Shown: positions 56,177 through 64,000 of the stretch, piece after piece
Layout: every line of letters begins with the position of its first letter
How positions within the stretch are numbered: the stretch's first letter is position 1
From: Trichoderma breve
Lineage: Eukaryota; Ascomycota; Sordariomycetes; Hypocreales; Hypocreaceae
Reading direction: 5' to 3'
DNA length: 64,000 nt
NCBI RefSeq assembly: GCF_028502605.1
Contig: NC_079237.1
Location: 2,976,001 to 3,040,000 of the forward strand
Position numbers and translations under genes: made by a program
Notes under the pieces: generated by a model
The model's database searches: none
What the model was told of the DNA's origin: nothing
Seen by the model: only the letters and a program-made list of their open reading frames with translations

Positions 56177-57566
56177 TCACTCTTGGGCCTCTGGCTCTTC
56201 AGGGGCTTCTTGGACCGGCACCTCAGAAACAGGCCATCGCCGCAGTACAGCCACAAAGCCTCCGCCTGCAACACGCTCGCCTACTCTTGGCCGCATCACC
56301 TGTACCGGTTTATTGTTGCCGTCTTCGCCCTGCTGCGCTCTCGGCACTACCGTTTTTACGTCCCAGTGTCTTCCGCCAGAGCTGTCGTGTACACCGCCAT
56401 CTGATGCAGTGGTAGAATACAGTTCAATGACCTTTTCCATGCGCACAGGCTGTTTCGTCTCGTTGGACCAGGCTTGGAAATCGGCGATTTGACTAATGGA
56501 GGGCTTGAAGAGGATGAGAAGGCCATTGGGATGCAAGGCCTCGATTACACGTTCGGCGTTTTCGTGCGCTGATGGGAGGTCGAGAATGGCGCGTGAGAGA
56601 AAAGGCTGTCCACCCGTTTGCTCAAGACGCTGATTTATAAACTCGTCTACCGAAGTGACGTGGAAATCGACAGAAGGCAAGTACTGCGCACGGCGAAAGT
56701 TGCGAACGAGCTTGTATGCAGCGCGAGCATGCTTCGAGTTACGATCGAGAGTGTGCAAGACTGCGCGACGGGAAGAAGCATATCCGTCGAGAGCAGCTTG
56801 TTCCTCGGGAGAGATTTCTAGACAGCCTCTTGAAGTGGCGAAATCGTAGCGAGCCTTGAAGGGGGAGGAGATGAGGATTTGTCGAAGAGTAGGTGGTAGA
56901 GGCGGATTTGCTGCGTGTAGGGCACGAGCGAGGTGGAGGGTGAGGCTGCCCATGCCTGTGCCGGCTTCGAAGATTTCGAATGGAGGAGCTTCATCGTCTT
57001 GGTCGTCTTCGCCGGGACGGGAGGGATTGAGGTCGAGAAGAGAGACGATTGTGTTGGCGTCGTTGGGATAGATCTGCAATTGTTCAGCTAACTCAAATCT
57101 ACCAGCTTACTCAAATTTATGGAGGAATATTTACCGGCGTGGCAAGACGCTCGCTGTTAATGATGTAGCTTGCAAGAGACGGTTCATGCAGAACCACGGA
57201 ATTGCCAGCGCTATCGCGGACCACATCGAGAATGCGACGGCCGATCAGCTCAGACCCCGGGATGGAAGCGCCATACGAAAGCCTCACGCGGGAGTCTGAC
57301 TTCAAGGGAGCCGAGAGATGCCATTTTGCGTGCTTGGCTCCATGCTGGCGGAGGAAAAGGACGTCGTACTCTGTGAGGAAAAAAGAAGAGGTTTGTTTGT
57401 CTGTGTCTTATTTTGTTCGGGAAGCTGGTTCGAGAAGCTCCGGAGGCGTACCTTGAATTGTGCGATTCGACGAGGAGTAGAAGCGACGAAGGGTCTTGCT
57501 ACTGCTGTTAATGATATGGAGTTGCTGGAGATGTTTGGAGCTCAATTGGCCGCGGAGCAGCAACAT
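56177..57566 (-). CDS. Trm61-type tRNA (adenine-58-N1)-methyltransferase, probably mitochondrial
   Basis: Three exons on the minus strand (57566-57452, 57370-57135, 57073-56177) give 415 residues, all joins in phase. Intron donors are GTACGC and GTAAAT, acceptors CAG. Residues 1-35 (MLLLRGQLSSKHLQQLHIIN and on, with RRFYSSSNR) have no acidic residue and many Arg/Ser, a typical mitochondrial presequence. An N-terminal beta domain (39-110) precedes the Rossmann domain with SAM motif I FEAGTGMGSL (152-161). The LDLPSAHE segment (281-288) matches the DLP catalytic/target-base loop of Trm61, and FKPSISQI (306-313) matches the following strand. Trm61 makes m1A58 in tRNA; the nuclear form needs Trm6, while organellar forms can act alone. 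Mitochondrial location is inferred from the presequence. Confidence 0.88.
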
Positions 57567-58644
57567 GTCGGCGGTTTGGTGGATTGGGGAAAAAATGTTA
57601 CTGCTGATAGCGGTCGTAATGGCGATGAGGTCACTGGCAAGGTTTGCGCCGGTGATACCTCGGAATGGGGATTCCCGAGATGGATTGATTCCTCAACGAT
57701 TGTTATAATTCTAGCACTTGTAGGCGGTAAATACCAATTAATATAATGTTTTAATACCTGATATGATTTAATGAATCAATATTTACAACGAACGTAGTAT
57801 ACATAGGCCAGCCAAAATAATGTCATCATGTCTTTATTCATTACCAAGATTTTAATACTAACGGCAAGTCAAGTAGAAAAGAAGGTGCGATGAGAAATCA
57901 GGGTGCTATCGTGCCTTCCCAGAAGGACGATCTGGTCTACCATCTGCATGACAATTGCCTCGTCCGTTCCTGCCATCCAAACTCCAGCCTGCCGCCTTCC
58001 CAGATAGTGCAGGAAATGCTCGATAACGTATTTTTCTGCTCAAGTTCCAACAACTCCAACGTTTGCCCTTTTCAAAAGTCTGGGGGTTTTGTCTCAGCCA
58101 TGCCAGACCCTCAACATCGTGTCCTCCCCTTGCGGTCTCCGGAAACACGAAAAAACAACGCAAAAATACAACAAAAAAAAACAACGACTCATTCATACTA
58201 TTATACACGGATGCACGCGCATCCAGCTAAGAAGCCTCCAAAACGCCGGCTCGAGGTGCAACAACTTGCGCGCAAGGAGACAAAATAAACCAAGGAAAAA
58301 CGACTTGTCAGCGTGAACTAGACGACAAAGGAAAATTCCACGAGGGTGAAAAATATCAGCCGTCCAAAACTCCAGGCTCGATATGAGATGGCAAACGGCA
58401 CGGAACTGAAATCGTCGCTATGCGCGCCCAAACCCCCTTGATGCTGGGTATCAACCGTCCGCCGAGATTCGACAAAAGATCCCGACAAGTCATGCTCGCC
58501 AAAACGCGTGTTGCCGACTCTTTTCTTTTCTTTTTCTCAACAAAATAATTCGTCATGAGTAAACGAGAGACAAGGTATCGTGATACCCGCTACCTGCGAT
58601 AGTTTGGCTTGGATGAGCCCAAGCCTCGATGATGCTTCGCTTCG
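57567..58644. other. Intergenic region upstream of the Trm61-like gene
   Basis: Holds the promoter of the Trm61-like gene and the 3' flank of the Clr5 gene. The part from 57730 to 57880 is A/T-rich. No gene seen. Confidence 0.5.
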
Positions 58645-61408
58645 CTAAATGAAGCCCCATGATCTGCTCGACGTGCCCATTTGCATAGCGGCGGCCCATG
58701 AATTCTGTGGTTCTTGGGCGTGCTCAGTCGTGTGGAAGTCTTCCTCGAAATAAGGGTGAATTCTCACTCCCACATGCTCTTCCAAGATGGTGACGAGCGA
58801 GTCGTACCGCCTTCGACATCTCTTTGTCCATGGGTCAACTTTAAGAGGGCTGTGATAACAATAGCTATTCGGGCGGGAGTCGCGCATGAGATGCATGGTT
58901 CCCATATTTCGCAACATGTTCCAATAATCGTTTGCAGCTTGCTTCGCGGCATCTGACTGGGGAGACGCCGCATACACCAAGAGCAGTATAGCATATCGAA
59001 TGGACACCACTTCGACGCTGGAATGGCCATGGCGCTGCTCGAGCTGCCTCTGCAGGACGCGGAGCTCAACAACCAATTTTTCCAACCTCTCAGGGTTCAC
59101 CTGGTTATAAAACAGTGCGAGATCGGCCCATGTCCGAGCCACATACGGATGCTTGCGTCCATAGATGGCTTCAAGTTCCTCCGCAATCGTGGAAATGCTG
59201 GTCCACAAGAGTTCAGACAGTGTTTGGGCTCCATGTTTTTGCTGCACCTCATACAAACAGGTGAAGATTTGCCGAAGAGGATGTGTGCGCTCCAGATTAG
59301 TCGTCGAGTATGCCGCCAGGTATTTGCACAAAGCTGTCATCATGCCGGGATCGCGATTAATCATGCCCAAGATGAGCTCCATGATGCCTTGCGGTGAAAG
59401 TTTCCTCAGGTCCACCTCAAGCTGTTTGAAAGCCCGCATCAGGTAGTCACCACCTTGGTCTGCGTCGCGAGCTTCGAAATAAAAGTTGGCTTCGACTAAT
59501 AGTTCGCTTGATCCGGCTCCCCAAACCATGGTCGACGGCCAGCCAATTTGCGTCTCCGTCTCCATTTCAAACTGCCGACAGTGCAAAAATGCTTTGCGCA
59601 TGTTACCAACCACAACTTCTTGTGCGCGAAGGAGATCTGGAGACCGAAGCGCTGGAGGTGGTGTTGGCGTTCTGCATCGGATATGAGCTGGGAGATCGGC
59701 AGGCAACTCAAAGTCTACCAAATCATACTCCGTCACTCCTTTTCGTTTCAAGTAAGTACCCAGATTTACCACTCTGCCGTTTCGGACAAATTCGGAAACT
59801 TTGCCCTCGGCATCGCGCTGGAACTTCATCGACAATAGCCGCTTTACCTCTTCTTCTGTGTTGTTCTTTACGAAACCCCATTGAGAAAATCTAGTCTTGT
59901 ACATCTTGGGTCTGATGAAGGGTTAGATCTTCTTCGGGGAGATTTAAAAACACAAGGGAAAGAAGAATCTCCAACTCACGTTGCTTGAAAGCCATATTTG
60001 TCGGCCATGATGCTCATGACTTCTTTCAATGGTTTTCTTTCTTCAAGATAGAGGGTTTTGATGGTGGACTTATATTGCTCCCAAGCCTCTGCAGGAACCT
60101 GTTCCCGTGACGGCCTAGTACCTGCCTGGGCACGAAGAGAAATCGAATCCTGCCGTTGTGTCTGCATGAATGAGTTAGTACTACGGTTAGAGAAAAGCCC
60201 CCAAATATCACAAGACAGCTTACAGCGAGAGGTGTCGATGAAGACGATGATTCGGTAGGTCGAGGCGGTTTAGGAGGAGGAGACATTGGGCCTGGAGTTG
60301 AGGCAGCGGCGGGAGTGGGTGCTGGTGCTGGTGCTGGTGTTGGTGTTGGTGCATGAGCGGGTGTCGATGCTCGTGCTGATATTTGGGTTTGCGCGATACT
60401 GGGTTTCCGTGGAGGCAATCGTGGCCTGGGAGGTTTCGCTGGGGCCTTCCCTTTGGCGGCTTTGGCACTGGGGTTGAATTCCAGGATGAACTGGTTGCCT
60501 GCGTTTACAACCGGCTTTGGTGTTGTTGGCACGGGAGGTCTGAAATAGCCGCCAAAATTGGCAGGGTTGGAGATCGGTTCGGTTTTGATGATGGGTTCGG
60601 TTTTGATGATGGGGGTCGTCATCGAAGGAGGAGGTCGCCATATTTCGAATCCAGGTGTACCAGGAACTCCGGGAGTAGCCATCGGGCTGGACACCATGGG
60701 CGTTGATACCATGGGCGTCGATACCATTGGTGTCGACACCATCGGACTATTCACACGAGTAGAGTTCATGAACCCATCCATACCTCCGAATGGCGTGCCA
60801 ATACCGGGACTATGCACCTGCTGAGTATCATGGAAACTGCCATAGTGCACACTGCCGGAGCGGCCCATGCTGGTGCCGATTGGGCTGGGGGTTGGGGGCG
60901 AATGGACACCAAGGGAGCCATATTGGGATTCACCTGAGCTAGCAACTGGGCTCGAGATCCTATGCGTATGGGCTACAGAATTCAGGCTGCCAAACTGCGA
61001 CGACATTGAAGGGCTGGTGCCAAGATGGTGCGGTTGATACGGCTGGTTGTTGATGGGCCGAGGAGGCAATGGCGGGACATAACCTTTGTTCTCGAATTGC
61101 GCGACCAAGCGGCTAACCCCTCCCCCTCCTTGAGTTGAACCTAGGCTTTCCATTTCGACATTTTCTACTGGCGACATGGCCACCCCATCGCCGTGGTGGT
61201 GAAAGGTCGTGTCGATGTCGGGCGTCCAGTCCATTACCGATGCCGTGGAATAGGCCCGTCCGGTCCTCTGGATGGGCTGCGGAGCCATCGCCGGAGGAGG
61301 CGACGAGACGTTGCCGAAGCCATATCTATCCCAACCCTGGTTGGCAAACCCAAACGTATCATCATCGAAGCCAGTCGCGCGAGGCTTATCTGGCGGTTGA
61401 TGGAACAT
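58645..61408 (-). CDS. Clr5-domain protein with a long disordered N-terminus
   Basis: Three exons on the minus strand (61408-60224, 60161-59980, 59911-58645) give 877 residues; donors GTAAGC and GTGAGT, a perfect TACTAAC branch in intron 1, phases kept. Residues 1-395 are Pro/Ser/Thr-rich with a tandem MVSTP block (221-243), two IKTEP units that fit the SUMO consensus (268-271 and 274-277) and an Ala/Pro/Thr run. The Clr5 domain lies at 417-472 (VPAEAWEQYKSTIKTLYLEE, KPLKEVMSIMADKYGFQAT, KMYKTRFSQWGF). The domain is named after fission yeast Clr5, a silencing factor, and usually sits in nuclear fungal proteins. The remaining 400 residues are helical with a TPR-like look (LYEVQQKHG, AEELEAIYGRKHPYVARTWADLA). 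The start is the first ATG of the frame. A role in transcription or silencing is inferred. Confidence 0.88.
60680..60748 (-). repeat. In-frame 15-bp tandem repeat encoding (P)MVST
   Basis: Four near-identical 15-base units encode MVSTP, MVSTP, MVSTP and MVSSP within the disordered N-terminus of the Clr5 protein. Confidence 0.9.
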
Positions 61409-64000
61409 GTCAACGTGCCCACACCGAGCAGACGGAGCACTGTTGCTCAGTCCGCCGGCAGTCTGTCTGTCAGTCACTGACGGACCTGGGCAAGTCGTGA
61501 GACTCGGCTGGAATAATCAGTCTCCAGCGCGATGATTCATCACTCTGTTGGAGTGGCGAGCGTGTTTGCTCAATCAAATCAAGGTCGTCGTGTATGGGAG
61601 GCGGGCAGAGGTGCCCATAGTCGCCCGGTGTAGATGAATAGTAAAGAGAAGGGAAATCACAGTGGTAGCGAGGCCTACTAGAACGAGAGCGCTGCGCCCA
61701 GTACAAGGGCTTGGCTGGCTGGCTAGGGGCAGATATCGGTATCGTTCCCCAGATATCGGCTGATGTGGGAATCCGCCTTGATAGGGCAACAGCCGTTGTG
61801 TGGTTTGGACAAACAACAAGAGCAGCAGCAGAAGCGTGGGAGGAAGACAGCCAAGCCACCCAGTGAAAGAGAGAGCGAGCAAAAGTTCCTTCGTCTAAGT
61901 TTCCAAGAAGGGAAATCCCATGTGCCGTCTTTCGAGAAGGGTCAATTTAGAAGGCCCCCGCTGAGATAAGAGAGCGAGATCCCCCAAGTTGGAGCAAGGA
62001 CAAGAATCGCTCTGGTGTACTCTAATGGACTAATGCCACTGCTACCGCTAGTACGATGGTATTAAACGACGGGACAGCCTAGGCACGAGAGCAGGTGGAG
62101 AGGGGCTAGCATGGAAGAGACAACACGGCGAGCCAAACGTTGGATTGGAGGGGATGTAACCTAATGCAGGCTGGTGGCTAACGACTATTGCAACAGCGAT
62201 GGCGAAGCAAATAATCAGGCCGGGGAAACAAGTAGGGCTGCCGGCCATTGAGCTGGAGTAGCCAGGGGGGTCGGCGTGTGGGAATGCCACCATCGGCCAG
62301 AAAAAGAAGGTGATATGGCCTCAAGCCACCACCCACCAGGGAAAACCACCAATGACAGCGCTCTGATACTGACCCCCTGGTGCCATATTCTCAATGACAC
62401 TGTGCTCGGACGCAATCAATGATGGCATTTCGCCTCGCAGCGATGTCTTCAGGTGCACAGCTCGACAGTGCCCGTTGTTAGGCGGTTCCAGAAGGATTCC
62501 GCACCCTGTGTGGGCTGTCGTGTGAGAACGAAGAGACGAGAGGCTTGCTGAGAGATATGCGAACCACACAAGGCGAGGGACAAGACAACGCCACAGATTG
62601 AACCACCACCACTACGATTCGCACCGGTACAACCGACTGCCTCGGGCCACCAATACCAGTTCAAAAGGGGTGACCGAGCCAGCGGGCGGGAAGGCTTAGG
62701 GCTCACACCAAAGCCCCCAAGTTCGCTAAATAGATGTTCCTTTCTGGTTCTACTGCAATGGCCTTGTCTTGTGGTGTACGCAGATTGCTGCTTTCAAGAT
62801 ACGGAGTACGTACTGGGTGCATGTGGCTGTCACCCCAAGTCTCAACTCCGTACGCTAACTAATATAGCACCACTCCGCAAACCCATATGGGCAGCAGAAT
62901 GGATGAGCACAAAATGTGGGAGAGCGCCAAACAGGGTCCGTACAGCACGTCCAAGCGGAGGGCACACGCTCTTCCAAGATTTGGCAACATGAGCCAGCCA
63001 TTCGCCAGCCGGCGGCGACTCTTTGGACAGTTTATGGTATACTCCTCCGTTGGCGGCACTGCCGCGACCTGCCTTGTGCTGAAAGGATCGCCCAAAGCGT
63101 GTCGCAAATCCGTCGGATCGCATTCTTTATCCGTGCGTTCTGTCATGGGCGGTGGGCGTGACCAAGCACTGGAGCCGGGCCGACAATGTCTTGTCCATGA
63201 TGGGCTTGTTGTATGTGACAAAGACGGATCGCAGTCAAGGAACAAGCTGGGGGACGTGGGATGTGAGGAGACGACACTGTGGGGCGCAACACGATTCAGC
63301 AGCGGTGGTACAAGCACGGAGTACGGCGCAACATGTTGCTGGCGCCTTCGGCCACCGCCGTGGGTCGAAACCGAAGCCTATCGAGGGTCTGGGGCTGACC
63401 CGCGCCGAGACCTTGGTGTCAGCAGCTTCTGCGGGACTAGCAGGGGTTGATTGGTGTCGAGATACAACCTTGAATCCGTTTCCCTGGACACTGTGCTTGC
63501 TCGTGTGGGTGGCATCTCACGAGATCTCACAGCACCAGCCTGTGCCAAAAAGCGTTCCCGTATCTGCTGCAATCCGCGCCCATGGCCGTCGTCAAAGAAC
63601 CTTATCGTCGATAAGCACGCTTGAAATCCTACATCATATATTAGAGAGCCCTCTTTTTTCAACCTGTCTGGAATGGAGCTAGCAGCGAGGCCGTATCTTC
63701 AGTGGCCAACGGTTTGCCCCCAAGTGGGCAGAGCCTCTCTGACCAAGCATCGCAGACCCGCTGCCTACGAGGGAAAAACGACTTTGCGGCAAAAAAGGCT
63801 TGCGGCAAAAAAATCGCGTGCAATTACGAAGTGCGTGCTACATCCAGCTGGCGTTATCTCTTCTGGCGGCGTCCACCTAGCGCAAGAGCCCCGGCGGTTT
63901 ACGCCATTTTCAATTTTTTTTTCTCCCTTGAATGTCGGTCGCCCTGATGCAGAGGACAGGGCGAAACTCTCGGAGGGAAAATTCCAAATCAGCTAGACCA
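61409..64000. other. Right-end region with no supported gene
   Basis: The left part is the leader and promoter of the Clr5 gene. Overlapping frames on opposite strands around 62859-63450 (152 and 187 codons) lack motifs and splice partners. A T run at about 63909-63923 and A-rich tracts near the end are the only simple features. A gene lying mostly beyond the right edge cannot be excluded. Confidence 0.45.

Noticed and set aside
60680..60748. Regular short repeats considered as a CRISPR or satellite array
   Set aside because: The repeats are in-frame 15-bp coding units (MVSTP) inside the Clr5 gene.
62859..63450. Overlapping 152- and 187-codon frames on opposite strands
   Set aside because: Neither shows domain-like sequence, splice sites or a clear leader; cannot tell them apart from chance.
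1..64000. 5S rRNA, snRNA or further tRNA genes
   Set aside because: Only two loci fold into a complete tRNA with B-box and T-run; no stretch resembling fungal 5S rRNA was found by eye.

Overview
The window looks like nuclear DNA of a filamentous ascomycete, most likely a sordariomycete of the Hypocreales (Trichoderma-like; genus uncertain). The grounds are: short spliceosomal introns (about 49-143 nt) with GTATGT/GTAAGT-type donors and CTAAC/CTGAC branch sites; two intron-containing eukaryotic tRNA genes; long pyrimidine-rich leaders before start codons; and fungal-only families (Clr5 domain, fungal PNP domain, SesB-NB-ARC-TPR NLR, a Ssh4/Ear1-type SPRY adaptor, a Dcr2-like phosphatase). No bacterial operons, CRISPR array, rRNA gene or intact transposon was seen.

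Left part (1-26.9 kb), sparse housekeeping-type DNA: a left-truncated minus-strand protein with five DGIRV repeats (1-1595), tRNA-Glu(CTC), a small acidic protein ending in a PP1-docking-like motif (4618-5370), a membrane-anchored endonuclease/exonuclease/phosphatase-family enzyme (9562-10605), a disordered 730-residue protein with C-terminal APYEH repeats (16679-18871), a single-pass membrane protein (21279-22481) and an endosomal SPRY/PY-motif ubiquitin-ligase adaptor (25249-26897). The gaps between them reach 6 kb and hold no convincing genes.

Middle part (28.5-38.9 kb), an accessory-looking, visibly more A/T-rich island: a PNP-domain protein with an unrecognised C-terminal module, a BTB-like protein fused to nucleoporin-style GLFG repeats, an orphan 342-residue protein, and an intact five-exon SesB-NB-ARC-TPR NLR of 1155 residues. 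A tRNA-Arg(ACG) gene lies 125 bases past the NLR stop codon. PNP, SesB, NB-ARC and TPR are standard modules of fungal NLRs, which are linked to non-self recognition and programmed cell death, so this is the best candidate for a previously undescribed system. The link between the four genes is inference from position only.

Right part (39.7-64 kb), core genes again: a Dcr2-like calcineurin-fold phosphatase, a Tho1/SARNP-type SAP protein for mRNA export, a very long disordered protein with a degenerate methyltransferase-like C-terminus, a probably mitochondrial Trm61-type tRNA m1A58 methyltransferase, and a Clr5-domain protein. The last 2.6 kb show no supported gene. Gene models were built by hand from open frames, splice motifs and phase; no similarity search was run.
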